Under the pieces are notes generated by a model. It worked only from the letters and a program-made list of their open reading frames with translations, did not search any database and had not been told where the DNA came from. Below, piece by piece: positions 46,328 to 56,906 of a stretch of 64,000 nucleotides of DNA. The stretch covers positions 6,572,001 through 6,636,000 of the forward strand of contig CP110630.1 in assembly GCA_026210745.1 (NCBI GenBank), given 5' to 3'. Position 1 is the first letter of the stretch, and every line of letters begins with the position of its first letter. The position numbers were made by a program, and so were the translations under genes. The DNA is from Exobasidium rhododendri. Taxonomy: Eukaryota; Basidiomycota; Exobasidiomycetes; Exobasidiales; Exobasidiaceae.

Positions 46328-47503
46328 GCTGTGCTACTGCTCTCAAGACGTCTTTTTGATCACTGCGTGTGGCGTCGTTGAGCGGTGATGTGAATCGATC
46401 TATACCGCCAATGACCGACACCCGAATACAATGTGAACTGTGTCGAAGCGTGAGAGTACGCCAGCGTCTCGCTTGCGTCTTAGCCTACCTATCCAGCTGA
46501 ATGGTTTGCCAATCAAGTGGGACACCCCCAATGGAAACTCAACAGCGAGGATGTAGGTGCGGCGATCGATTGACAGGTGGGCCTTTACCGGATCATGCAG
46601 ATTCACCACGATATGCGCGTAGAGGATGGTAGGCGAGTTTCTTCCTCTTTTCTTCCGATTTGGACTTTTTTCGCACAATGCGCCGGCGAGAAAGGCCCTG
46701 GTGAGTGAGCAAGGGTTTGGAGCAGTCGCTGCTTTTGCCTCAGCTGGCGGAATCAGACTGCAAGGGAGTTCAGATTTGCCAATCTCTGCAGCTCTGACGG
46801 ATGCACTACCACTTAAGCTTTTACTTGGAAGCCTCACTGGTTAGATGAACTACCAGTTCCCCCTTCCCTTTTCAATCAAAGATAAGCGGAGTCGGGATCC
46901 GCGCGCTCTTGTCCGCCGTAGTGACTGCCAAATTTGTGTACTCTGCGTCTGATATGTCTGATATTCTCTTTTGGTCTCTGCGTATTATCGAGTAGTACGA
47001 GGGAAGGAGCAGACGACAGTGATGGCAATGGTGGTGTGAGAATGGAGAGCGATTTCCCTCCGATCTGCCCAATTCTGCTTAGTGTGGATGGGGTCCAGGG
47101 AAGAAGGAGCGTCGGAAAAGTCTAATAGGAGAATTAATGTCACGCATACAAAGTAGACAGTCAAGGTCAAGCAGCGGTAGCGGGAGCGGCAGCTTCAAAG
47201 GGAATGGGTTCATGTTCATTGAATTTTATCTAACCTGTGACGCAAACTCCTCACAAGAAGAATCTCGCTGCATGGTGGGCCGTTCGCAAGAATTAAGCAC
47301 CGTCACTTAGCATGTATACTCTTGAGTGGGTTGCGGTGACGACGAGGTGTCGGAAGGCGATCATATGTCGCGCCCAGTGGGTGGGTGGGTGAGCTCACGT
47401 GGAGTCGACTTTCCATCTTCCTGGAATTGTCAAATCATTTCTTCCCTTTGATACGTACGTGATTGGCACCATTTGCTGCTGTGTGGTGTCTAATCGCAGC
47501 ACA
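46328..47503. other. Large divergent intergenic region between the Zn2Cys6 gene and the mitochondrial paralogue array
   Basis: 1176 bp, the longest gene-free stretch. It holds a GTGG/GTGGGT direct repeat at about 47377-47392 directly followed by CACGTG (47396-47401), about 100 bp before the first array gene. A minus-strand ORF at 46400-46837 (145 codons) covers much of it but begins and ends without signals and has no recognisable motif. I regard it as chance or a leader ORF. Confidence 0.55.
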
Positions 47504-48814
47504 ATGATAGCACGAAGGCTCGGAAGGGCAATTCAACTGCATCAAGTGACAGTGCAAGGATCCACGAACAGATCCCTGAAACTGGTCAACGTAGCTTCCA
47601 CTTCATACAAGTCTCAAACACCTTCCTCGAAGATCCGATTTTCCTCCTCCCTTCCAGGCGCTTTCTCCCACACATCGCCCAAATTAGCCAAGAAACGATC
47701 GAAAGGTTCGAGAGGAACGACAATCATAGAAGAGTTCCCTGAAGAAGACGAAGATGCAGTGGAGGAGGACGAAGACATCTTTGCCGGCATCACCTCAGAA
47801 GCAGCAGAAGTGAAAGTCTTGGAGCCTGCCAAGGAGTCTCGCAAGGATCTACCTCCCTTCTCAGAGCAGCTAGGGAGTTTAAAGGGCAAATTGGACGCTG
47901 TCACCTACGAAAAAAATGCTCATCTTCATATTCGAAAGAGTGACTGGAGAGACTTGTTGCATTCGGCTTCAAGCTTGGAAGAGCTGCGGAAGTGCATGGA
48001 TGTTGCAACCTACTGGAACGAACTGTCTTACCTGAAAATCAGTAAAATACCAAAGCTTAGTGCTATCGAAGGGAACGCTTTTGTACAGGCATGTACAAAG
48101 CTTTCATATCCGGAGCTTGCTTACTATGCTTTGGTGAATCGGGCAGATACTGGCCTGGAGTATAATGTTGAAGTGCTGAGGAAACTCCAAAGAAGCCTTG
48201 TCGACAAGCTGATTAAGCTTTCACCAACGTCGTCTCAAGCTACTTCCGAGAAAATCGAAAAGCGACTACTTGAGAGTCAAATGATGGAGGGTGCAGCAAG
48301 ACCAGTGGAAGAGTGGCAGAAGGAGACTGTTGAGGGTCAGGAGGCCATCCAAGTGTTGAAAGCCCGACTGTCTCTCGTCGACCGAACGCTGGCTAATGCC
48401 GCCCTCACCTCCGCTACCGCCTCTGACCTACGCACGGTCGATCTCTTCAGTGTTACACTGTCGATTCGAGGAATGCTCAAAGCGTTCGATTTGAACAAGG
48501 TGTCTGCAAAGAACGACTCTTTCCTCGAAAATCAAGTACAACCGCGAATCAAAGCAGCCTTTACCGTTTTTGTTCGTGAAGCCAAACCTGATGCTGTGGG
48601 AGGTCTCTATGCTATAGACCACTCCATTAGTCTTACCTGCAAGATCATGTTTGAGTATCTCTTACGGAATGGCCTGGCGGACGGTAAGAGATCAAAAAGA
48701 GATGAAGTCATCAACATTCTTTCCAAAATTGTGGAGAGGGCCCCTGCCACCACTCAAGAAAAGTACCAAAAAGAGACCGATCAAATGCTGAAAGACGCTG
48801 GACAGACGTTGTAA
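47504..48814 (+). CDS. Mitochondria-targeted array paralogue 1 (unknown family)
   Basis: Intronless, 436 aa; ATG at 47504 (MIARRLGRAIQLH). The first about 70 residues are rich in Arg, Lys, Ser and Thr with no acidic residues, as in mitochondrial presequences. An acidic linker (EEFPEEDEDAVEEDEDIF) follows. The remaining about 300 residues look all-helical and carry the three blocks shared by the array: (A) SSLEELRKCMDVATYWNEL and, at residue 202, YPELAYYALVNRADTG; (B) ARLSLVDRTLANA; (C) DSFLENQVQPRIKAAFTVF. No PPR, TPR or enzyme signature is recognised. It heads a four-gene tandem array. An in-frame GTG extension to 47399 is not needed. Confidence 0.85.
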   Translation: MIARRLGRAIQLHQVTVQGSTNRSLKLVNVASTSYKSQTPSSKIRFSSSLPGAFSHTSPKLAKKRSKGSRGTTIIEEFPEEDEDAVEEDEDIFAGITSEAAEVKVLEPAKESRKDLPPFSEQLGSLKGKLDAVTYEKNAHLHIRKSDWRDLLHSASSLEELRKCMDVATYWNELSYLKISKIPKLSAIEGNAFVQACTKLSYPELAYYALVNRADTGLEYNVEVLRKLQRSLVDKLIKLSPTSSQATSEKIEKRLLESQMMEGAARPVEEWQKETVEGQEAIQVLKARLSLVDRTLANAALTSATASDLRTVDLFSVTLSIRGMLKAFDLNKVSAKNDSFLENQVQPRIKAAFTVFVREAKPDAVGGLYAIDHSISLTCKIMFEYLLRNGLADGKRSKRDEVINILSKIVERAPATTQEKYQKETDQMLKDAGQTL

Positions 48815-49093
48815 ATTTACGTCAGTTGTGGCAGAATTTGCATCCAATTGTGTCACGTTCCTTTGCGCTTCCTGAGTATCCGTCCTCATACAGACGAGTG
48901 ATTTCGGAATCCATCCCACCACAGTCTTGGTAGAGCATGTACCCCGAGGTGTGAGTACTTTGGTACACATTCTCAATGTTAAATTGCGCTCAAGCACACG
49001 CGAAGGTAGGATAGAAAGTGTAGCGGCAAAATCTGATATTTTTAAGCTTCTCCCAATGTCGTCCTCCATCCTTTCTGCCAATGAAGAGTCATC

Positions 49094-50533
49094 ATGCTCA
49101 CGCGAAGACTAGGTACGCTGAGTCTGCTGCAGAGGGCAAGAGGTGACTACTGCATCGCTTGTCAGGTAGATAAATGTGCTTGCTTGGCGTCATCTTCTTC
49201 CTCCAGCCTCAGACGAGCACCACCTGGTTTACCTCGTCGAGTGTTCTCGTCGTCGCATCTTGCTAGATCGACATCCACCTCGGACAGGCAGCTCAGTCTC
49301 CCGTACTCCTCCAGACCACAAGATGCGTTGACAGAGGAAGCAGTGGAGCACACTTCTTCCGACATCAAAAATCACACGTATAGGACCTTTAGTAATCAGT
49401 CTTTGAGAGCTCCAGATCTTACCACCTCATCGGAACAAGGGGCGACGCGGGAAATCATAGAGCATGAAAGCGTACGGGAGGGCGAGCAAGAACCAAAGGA
49501 AGGGTCAGATCTGATTGCTGACGAGATGACGTCGGCTGTCGTCCGATCAGATCGTCTTCCAGAAGAAAAGTTGACTGCATTTGCAGAAGCAAGCGCAGAG
49601 TTTTCAGCAAAACTGAAGATCATTGAAGGGAGGAAAATCTTCTTGAACTTTGCAGAGATACCGGTACTCTTTAAAAAGTTGTGCACCTTGGCAGCCAGCT
49701 TGGACGAGTTGCGAGAATGTCTCATTGCCTCTTGTCTTTGGACTGCTACCGGGGATGTTGTTAGAATACTTCCCAAACCAAGTCTATACGATTGTGGAGC
49801 ATTGAATTCTCGTTGCTACGACTTGGGATACCCAGAGTTGGCATTCTACAGCTTCATGAATCAAGAGGAGACCGGCTACGTGTATAGTGAAAAGTCATTG
49901 AAGATACTTCAACGGCAATTACTCGTAAAGTCGAATACGTGTAACAAGCTAGGAGGTACGGAAGGCCTGGCCAAGTTACAGGAAAGTGAAGCCTTGTTGG
50001 AAGGTCTACTAGAACCCATCGAGGATGATCAAGCGATAGAGTCGATGTCAGTGGATGGCCAAGGGAAAGAGGAGGAACAGCAGCAGCAGCAGCTTTTACT
50101 GGCCCAATTATCGCTGATCGATCCCATCTTGACTATTTCGGGAACACGACCTTCACCGATATTGACCATTGACGTGGTCTGCATCATGCAAGGCATCAAG
50201 AGTGTCATCGATGTATATGGACTTTGCGAACGGCCTCTGTCCAGAGTGCCCCTGCTGGGAAGGCAACTTCAACTTCGACTGCAAGCCCTCTTCCAGCTCT
50301 TAATACGTGAGGCACCTTACACCCTGAATGCCAGGGAGAGGAGGCTTGCCTTTTTCTTCTGTGAAGTATACGACAAGACGATGGAGTTCTTTGAAGTGAA
50401 CGAATCGCTTACTGAGTTCAAAGAAAGTCAGCCTGACATAGTGGCTGTTTTCGAAGACTTAATGAGGCTCGTTCCATGGAAACATATAGCTCGATACCGG
50501 AGTCAGAAGGGGGAGCCATCGTTGCCGATGTGA
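49094..50533 (+). CDS. Mitochondria-targeted array paralogue 2 (unknown family)
   Basis: Intronless, 479 aa; ATG at 49094 (MLTRRLGTLSLLQRARG), 279 bp after paralogue 1. The N-terminus is Arg/Ser-rich and mitochondrial-like, with a small Cys cluster (CIACQVDKCAC) not seen in the others. Shared blocks: (A) ASLDELRECLIASCLW and, at residue 246, YPELAFYSFMNQEETG; (B) AQLSLIDPILTISG; (C) LGRQLQLRLQALFQLLIREA. A short poly-Gln run precedes block B. The sequence has diverged so far that only these motifs align by eye. Function unknown. Confidence 0.83.
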   Translation: MLTRRLGTLSLLQRARGDYCIACQVDKCACLASSSSSSLRRAPPGLPRRVFSSSHLARSTSTSDRQLSLPYSSRPQDALTEEAVEHTSSDIKNHTYRTFSNQSLRAPDLTTSSEQGATREIIEHESVREGEQEPKEGSDLIADEMTSAVVRSDRLPEEKLTAFAEASAEFSAKLKIIEGRKIFLNFAEIPVLFKKLCTLAASLDELRECLIASCLWTATGDVVRILPKPSLYDCGALNSRCYDLGYPELAFYSFMNQEETGYVYSEKSLKILQRQLLVKSNTCNKLGGTEGLAKLQESEALLEGLLEPIEDDQAIESMSVDGQGKEEEQQQQQLLLAQLSLIDPILTISGTRPSPILTIDVVCIMQGIKSVIDVYGLCERPLSRVPLLGRQLQLRLQALFQLLIREAPYTLNARERRLAFFFCEVYDKTMEFFEVNESLTEFKESQPDIVAVFEDLMRLVPWKHIARYRSQKGEPSLPM

Positions 50534-50891
50534 TGACGTGCTTCAGGCGTAGGATGAGCGTGTAAAATAGACAGGCCTCTCCATGTATACCATATCATAT
50601 GTGTACCCTTCAGCGCCGCTGTTGAGCTGCTTCACGTCATCGAGACTTCGGGTTCCCCGCAGTCAAGTGTTCCGATGAGGAGAAGATGAAAGATCACTGA
50701 AAGCCTTTCCGAACATTGTCGGGCTGGCTTGGGCGCGAAAGGCTGACGTAATGCATTTCCTAGACGCACTCAAGAAGATCGCTTCTTCTCTTCCTCCACT
50801 GTGATGTATATGACACTTTCACTTTCACTTTTTGGCATTCGGCACTTAGCAACTATAGTCCAGCACTCAGTCTCTCAACCTTCTCCCCTGT
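50534..50891. other. Spacer between array paralogues 2 and 3
   Basis: 358 bp. The notable element is a short CTTTCA repeat (ACTTTCACTTTCACTTT) at 50815-50831, about 60 bp before the next ATG; it may be leader or promoter. No ORF. Confidence 0.55.
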
Positions 50892-52172
50892 ATGCGACTT
50901 GCCCGGAGCTCTGTGTCATCTCACTTGCAACCGTCAGCTGGTCCATGCTTAGCCTGTCGCAGGGGTGATCGAGGGATTGCCAGCATAGCGTCATTCGGCC
51001 CCGTCTTTGCAGCCAACAATGTCAAGCAGGATCGACGGCATGCCCGGTACTTCAGAGGGACTTCTCACACACGCGACCTCTCATCTCTTTGGAGAGGTCT
51101 ATCGGAGTCAAGCAAGCCATCAGTATCTGGCACAGTCCGTGATGACGCAATACAGAGTGATATGATCAAGAGTGATACAGCAGAGGAGGAAGATCAGCAT
51201 GAAAGTGTAGCCGAAGCAGCGAGAGATGAAGCAGAAGGAAAAGTATCGAAAAAGGCAGACGGAAAAGCGTCAGACATCAGTCCCTCGTTCAAGGAGGCTA
51301 AAAGAGTAGTGCAAATGAATCTTGGAAAGATCGCTGGCGGAAACACAACCGAAGCAGTAGCTGCCAGAACAAGGACATCCTACTTCACAATGGTACGATG
51401 CGCATCTAATAAGGACGACTTGATGGAGATCTTCGATGTAGCACGGCAATGGGAAACATTGTCAAAAACGACTAACGGAGAGCACTTGAAGCCACTCACC
51501 ATCAGTGCGCTTGGATACTTGAGGAGGAAATGCATTGACACCGACTGTCCAGAGTTCGGCCTATACGTCCTCTTGAGGCACGAGGAGATTGGCATGCAGG
51601 CCTCTGTGCCAATCCAGAGGGCCGTGTCCCGAGGGATGCAATCGAAGCTTGCCAGACTGGCTGATCAAACTTTCAAGGTTAGTGAATATCCTGGCTATTA
51701 TTACAACAAGAGCCGCACTGAGGTACAGGAGGAAAAGAATACGGAGGTGGCGGCACAAGAAGGGGAGGAAAGGGAGGCGTCGCTAGAAGCTCAGACCAGA
51801 CTGCTCGACTATCTTTTGGCGCTATCGTCTGCCAAGCCATCGAGATTGCAGTCAGTGATAGAGTTTGACTTGATCAATCTGGTCCAGATCATTCACTGCA
51901 TCATTCATTCGTATGGCTTTCTCTTCAGGCCAACAGGAGATGACCCGTTTCTACTGGACGAAGTCATACCCCGACTACACTTAGCACTTCAAGTCTTTAT
52001 AGAAAGTGCGGGAAATCACATCCGTTTGGGTGAGAATCCTGATCTCGGTGGATTTTTATCACCAGGGTTCCTCAAGTCATATGTGAAAGTGAATGGATTT
52101 AAAGTGGGCGAGGAAGACAAAGCCAAGGTCTTGCTCGACCTGCTCGAAGAGCTCACTAAGGATACGCAGTAG
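50892..52172 (+). CDS. Mitochondria-targeted array paralogue 3 (unknown family)
   Basis: Intronless, 426 aa; ATG at 50892 (MRLARSSVSSHLQPS). The presequence-like start is Arg/Ser/His-rich, followed by a charged Glu/Lys-rich linker. Shared blocks: (A) NKDDLMEIFDVARQWETL and, at residue 219, CPEFGLYVLLRHEEIG; (B) AQTRLLDYLLALSSA; (C) DPFLLDEVIPRLHLALQVF. It has no recognised catalytic or RNA-binding motif. It is the shortest member, and its N-terminal linker differs from the others, as expected if only the helical core is constrained. Confidence 0.83.
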   Translation: MRLARSSVSSHLQPSAGPCLACRRGDRGIASIASFGPVFAANNVKQDRRHARYFRGTSHTRDLSSLWRGLSESSKPSVSGTVRDDAIQSDMIKSDTAEEEDQHESVAEAARDEAEGKVSKKADGKASDISPSFKEAKRVVQMNLGKIAGGNTTEAVAARTRTSYFTMVRCASNKDDLMEIFDVARQWETLSKTTNGEHLKPLTISALGYLRRKCIDTDCPEFGLYVLLRHEEIGMQASVPIQRAVSRGMQSKLARLADQTFKVSEYPGYYYNKSRTEVQEEKNTEVAAQEGEEREASLEAQTRLLDYLLALSSAKPSRLQSVIEFDLINLVQIIHCIIHSYGFLFRPTGDDPFLLDEVIPRLHLALQVFIESAGNHIRLGENPDLGGFLSPGFLKSYVKVNGFKVGEEDKAKVLLDLLEELTKDTQ

Positions 52173-52735
52173 CTATTAAAAGTCTCGAAGGCCCGTCTTT
52201 AGTGGGGAGCAGACATGATCGGCCTGTCCTCACAGCCTCGCTACCTCATCTTGCCGGACGTCATGCCCTTCTTCTCATTTGTCGACCTCTGTGTGGCACA
52301 TCTTTTATGCCTAGGAATCCATCGCTGGAGGGACTGTTCAAAAGGCCAACGTCTTTTGCCAAAAATGAAAAGGCGGAATACGTGCTGCCCGTGTCTGTAA
52401 ATACAGCAAGTATGAGTGATGATCTCTCTTACGGCGCTTTGCTTCCCTACATCCCCCTACACCCCGAATCACCTACACCCCGCAATCTAAGCGATAGACG
52501 ACACAGTGCATTCTTATAGCTTGATTCGAGCGTCACATCGGCCTTGATACAGATTCATCGTGAGACCTTTCTCTTTGCTTCAGTGAGAGGCGAGGTTCAT
52601 TGCTTCAATTTGTTGCTTGGTCTGAGCGGGATCGGAAGTCGGGCATATTCCGAGGGGAAAAAAAGTTGGCCCAAAGTAAGTAAGCGCGAAACGGGGGCGA
52701 ACGAAAAACACTCTTCGCAGACTTCCCTCACCCTC
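52173..52735. other. Spacer between array paralogues 3 and 4
   Basis: 563 bp. The frame of paralogue 4 stays open back to 52544 but has only a TTG there, and the extension does not resemble the start of the other members. Other short ORFs look random. It presumably holds the paralogue 4 promoter. Confidence 0.55.
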
Positions 52736-54208
52736 ATGTTGCTTGCCCGACAGTACGTTGTGCCGCGACTGTTGCAGCAGCAAGTAATTAGGCCTCTATG
52801 CACCCGTCGTCGAAAGATACGTTTGGGTAATGCGGAAGTCATTGCACAGCAGGACTATAAAGAGCACGGCGCCTTCGTCCGAAGAGGCTATGCATCGCTG
52901 TCGGGCGCTTTCAGTCCCACTTCGAGTATAAGATCGGACGAGAGTCCTGGTACCAACCAAACAGCAGCCTCCACAGCAGCTCCCACAGAGTTCAGACCTA
53001 CTCGGAATGACGTGGAAGAGCTGTTCGGTGATCCAGCTGTGGAAGGGAGTGGAGTGGATGCCAACAGGAAGGAGGAAGTGTATAGTCTAGCAGGAGAAGC
53101 AGCGGCAACATCGGCAGACGCATCAGTCGACGGCGACACCTCCGTTAGAAGGCAGAAGAACACCTCTCCTTCGAGAACGAGGAGTAGGAGCAACAAAAGG
53201 AAGCCTGATGACTTTGTCATTGACAAGAAGGGGAAGACATCGTTTGTTGAAAGAAGAGATTCAATGCTGAAAGCGTTTCAAGATGTTCGATCGAAACGGT
53301 ACAAGATGAAGAACTTAGGGCGACTACCACTTCGAACCTTATTCGCCTCTGCAACGACTTTGGATGAGCTGATCTCTTGCCTTGAGATCACGGCGGAATG
53401 GAACATGTTATGCAAAGAGGAGGAGCAGAGTCAAGATGCGGATGTCGTCGAATCGTGGACGCTCGACACTAACGAAACAGGAAGCATCCGTAAGACTATT
53501 AACGATAAAGGATTCCCTGAATTATGCTTCTATGCCTTTATGCATCAAGCTGAACTTGGATTGCAATTCACCCGAACATTGCGAGAAAAGATTCAGAATG
53601 GCCTGATTCGAAGGCTGGAAGATCTGCTTGCAGCGAGTTCGGAGGAGAGACAAAAGGTGTCAATCACAGAAGGTCGAGCTTTGATGGAGACGTCCGTCGA
53701 GCCCATGAAAGAATGGCAAGGAAAGTCGATAAAAGCGATTGAAGGTGAAAGCGAAGAAGCAGACTTTCAACGAGTCCAGGTGGCATTGATAGACGGTATG
53801 CTGGCGTTGGCTGGGACGACGTCGAATTCGCAATTCACAACGGGCGAAGAAGGTATCTTCTCCAGTATTTTCGCCATCGACGCAGTCATCACAGCGTACA
53901 AACTACATCGAATAGAAGTGAAGAGCGATCCTTTTTTGGAGGAGCAAGTTCAACCTCGACTCAATGCAATGCTGCAGACGTTCTTGCGACTGACAGAACC
54001 CATTCCACCGCCAATAATCTTATCGAAAGAACGTGGAGCATCGTTCCTTCGACTCTACCACGCCGTCCTTAGCTACATTGAAACAAACGGCTTCATCGTA
54101 GATGGCGACTGTCAAGCTAGTCAAGTCAGAGACAGGTTCAACGCGATAGAAAGTCAGGTTCACGAGAAGCCCAGAGGAAGCTACAATTTGAATCCGAAAC
54201 TGAAGTGA
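52736..54208 (+). CDS. Mitochondria-targeted array paralogue 4 (unknown family)
   Basis: Intronless, 490 aa; start at the ATG at 52736 (MLLARQYVVPRLLQQQ). The Arg-rich, acid-poor start again looks mitochondrial (RRRKIRLGN). A long Ala/Ser/Thr linker follows, then a basic patch (RTRSRSNKRKPDD). Shared blocks: (A) TTLDELISCLEITAEWNML and, at residue 260, FPELCFYAFMHQAELG; (B) VQVALIDGMLALAG; (C) DPFLEEQVQPRLNAMLQTF. Block C and the EPMKEWQ element resemble paralogue 1 (PVEEWQ) more than the two genes between them. Convergent with LEU1. Function unknown. Confidence 0.85.
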   Translation: MLLARQYVVPRLLQQQVIRPLCTRRRKIRLGNAEVIAQQDYKEHGAFVRRGYASLSGAFSPTSSIRSDESPGTNQTAASTAAPTEFRPTRNDVEELFGDPAVEGSGVDANRKEEVYSLAGEAAATSADASVDGDTSVRRQKNTSPSRTRSRSNKRKPDDFVIDKKGKTSFVERRDSMLKAFQDVRSKRYKMKNLGRLPLRTLFASATTLDELISCLEITAEWNMLCKEEEQSQDADVVESWTLDTNETGSIRKTINDKGFPELCFYAFMHQAELGLQFTRTLREKIQNGLIRRLEDLLAASSEERQKVSITEGRALMETSVEPMKEWQGKSIKAIEGESEEADFQRVQVALIDGMLALAGTTSNSQFTTGEEGIFSSIFAIDAVITAYKLHRIEVKSDPFLEEQVQPRLNAMLQTFLRLTEPIPPPIILSKERGASFLRLYHAVLSYIETNGFIVDGDCQASQVRDRFNAIESQVHEKPRGSYNLNPKLK

Positions 54209-54443
54209 CAGGAGGATGTCGGAAAAATAATGCAATGTACAGTAGAGAGCAAATCAATCACCCTTCACACATTAATTAGCTGCCTATGACTAGATGTGTA
54301 GTATGTTGTAATTCGCGTAAATTATGTACAACTTTTGATGGGTAAAAAGAAGGGAGGTGATGTGGAATGAGAGAGAGAAAGAGACACACACACACATGGT
54401 CGTATCGACGGGGTAAAGAGGAGAATGAAGAAAGGAAGAGCGA

Positions 54444-56906
54444 CTACCAATCGGTTGCATTCTTGACAGCGGCCTTCGCTTGTGACACTAGAGGCTCCAG
54501 CTTACCTCCGATCGAGGAAGCGGCACTGTTGGTGTAGCCGAATCCATCGAGCCAAGGTGTATTCTGAGATCGCTGTGCTTCAAAGGTCTTGATGTCTTCC
54601 TCGTGCATCAGGGTCAAAGCAATGTCGTCCAGTCCCTCCAGTAAGCACTTTCGCGTGAACTCTGGTGTATGGAAGCTAAACTCCTTTCCAGAGGCCAGCT
54701 TCACCTTCATGCTGTGCAAGTCTACCTCGACTTCATGACCGGCTTGCGCTTCCTTCATCACTTCCTCCACTTCGTCCTTTTTCAATTCTACAGGCAGAGC
54801 ACCGTTCTTGGTGATGTTCGTCTTGAAAATATCACCGAACGACTGGGCAATGACACACCGGATGCCAAAGTCGGTCAAACTCCACGCGGCGTGCTCTCTA
54901 CTTGATCCGCATCCAAAGTTATCGTAAGCGACCAAGATCTTAGCATCGTCGTATGGCTTCTGGTTCAGTACAAAGTCCTTGATTGGCTCACCAGTCTTGA
55001 CGTCATATCGAAGAGGCCAAAAGAGTGCGCTTCCAAGACCAGTTCTCTTGATCGTCTTTAGGAATTGCTTGGGGATGATGAGATCAGTGTCGACGTTGTC
55101 TCTTGGCAGAGGTGCGGCGATTCCCTTCAGAACGGTGAATGCTTGCATGCCGCTTCCTGCAGTAGCTGCGTTGCTTTCGGGCACGTCTCGGAGGGCATCT
55201 TCGTCTGTCTTTGCCGCATTGGAGCTTACTTGGATGGGCAAAGGCGGCGGTAGAGGTTTGTCGGTCAAATACGTCTTGCTGTCACTGATCTCGACGTTGT
55301 AGCCTGGTTTGCTAGCTTCGTGACCGACCCGTACACCGCTTTCCAGCTTACGTACATCGGTCAAGTAACCAGTAACAGCACAAGCAGCAGCCATGGCAGG
55401 GCTCATCAAGTGCGTTCGTCCACCGGCTCCTTGTCGACCTTCAAAGTTTCGATTACTCGTCGAAGCACATCTTTCCCCTGGATTCAATTGATCGGGATTC
55501 ATGCCTAGACACATACTGCATCCAGCTTCTCTCCAATCGAAACCAGCTTGTATGAAGATCTTGTCCAATCCTTCCGCCTCAGCTTGCTTCTTGATCAGTC
55601 CACTACCAGGCACAAGCATACAGTAAAGGTGAGAGGCGACCTTTCTGCCGTGCAAGACACGAGCGGCCTGTCTCAAGTCTTCAATTCGAGAGTTAGTACA
55701 TGATCCAATAAAGACCTTGTCGATCTTTACTTCCTCCATTGGTGTGCCTGCAGTGAGACCCATATACTCGAGGGCTCGCTCCATCTGCTTGGCGTGGGAA
55801 GCGTCCTTTGCATCCTTCTTTGGGTCAGGAACGACGCCGGTGATGGGAACAACATCCTGAGGGCTAGTTCCCCAAGTAATCGTGGGCGCGATGTCCTTTG
55901 CATCCACGTACAGTTCAATGTCATATTTGGCACCCTCATCACTAGGCAGCTTGCTCCAATTCTCAACAGCCATGTCCCATTGGCTTCCCGTCGGAGCAAG
56001 AGGTCTTCCCTTTATATACTCAAACGTAATGGCGTCAGGGGCAATAAGACCGGCTCGAGCGCCAGCTTCGATCGACATGTTGCAGATACTCATCCTCGCT
56101 TCCATACTAAGGCTTCTGATCGTCGATCCACAGAATTCGATAACGCTTCCCGTACCTCCTGCCGTTCCAATCTTTCCAATGACGTGAAGGATGATGTCTT
56201 TAGAGTTGACGCCGGTACCGAGTTGGCCATCTACTTGAATCTTCATGTTCTTTGCTGGCTTTTGCAAGATAGTCTGCGTGGCTAAAACATGCTCGACTTC
56301 ACTGGTGCCGATGCCGAATGCAAGGGCACCAAAAGCACCGTGTGTCGAGGTGTGGCTATCACCGCATACAATCGTGGCACCGGGTAGAGTGAATCCCTGC
56401 TCTGGTCCAATGATGTGGACTATGCCCTGTCTGTTGTCGGAAAGGCCAAAGAAGGTGAGACCGAATTCCTGCACATTGTCTTCCAGCGTCAGGCATTGTG
56501 TTCGCGAGTCGTTTTCGGTGATGAAAGACTTGGTGTCCCTGTAGCTTTTTCGCAGGGTGGTAGGAATGTTGTGGTCTACTGTGGCCAAAGTGCAGTCGGT
56601 TCGGCGTACAGGACGCTTTGCGTTACGAAGCCCTTCAAAAGCTTGAGGTGAAGTGACCTCGTGGACGAGGTGTCGATCAATGTACAAGACGACACTGTGA
56701 GCACGGGAGTGGTCTATCCGTCAGCAAATGGAGGTTTTAATTTCTTCGCTACTCTCTCTCTTCTTGGTAGACACTCTCTCGTCTCCACACCTCCTTTGCC
56801 AGTGTCACAAGGCTTACGATCTGCTGACTCACGTTCCATCTGGGTGCTGGTAAGCCTTGTGGCTGTCAAAGATCTTTTGATACAGAGTTCTTGGAGCAGT
56901 CGCCAT
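54444..56906 (-). CDS. LEU1: 3-isopropylmalate dehydratase (isopropylmalate isomerase)
   Basis: Two exons: complement(54444..56694, 56833..56906), joined in phase to give [20 protein letters not shown]; 774 aa (yeast Leu1 is 779). It isomerises 2- to 3-isopropylmalate in leucine synthesis. It is a fused large plus small subunit enzyme of the aconitase superfamily. The 4Fe-4S ligands are visible in [10 protein letters not shown] and [10 protein letters not shown]. The small-subunit domain begins about residue 560 with [19 protein letters not shown] and [13 protein letters not shown]. The short intron just after codon 24 is common for fungal metabolic genes. Confidence 0.97.

Noticed and set aside
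46400..46837. 145-codon minus-strand ORF upstream of the Zn2Cys6 gene
   Set aside because: No splice or promoter signals, no motif, unremarkable composition, and it lies in a promoter. Treated as chance or a leader ORF.
52544..52735. 64-codon in-frame extension of array paralogue 4
   Set aside because: It begins at TTG. The ATG at 52736 starts a presequence resembling the other three members, so the extension is probably untranslated.
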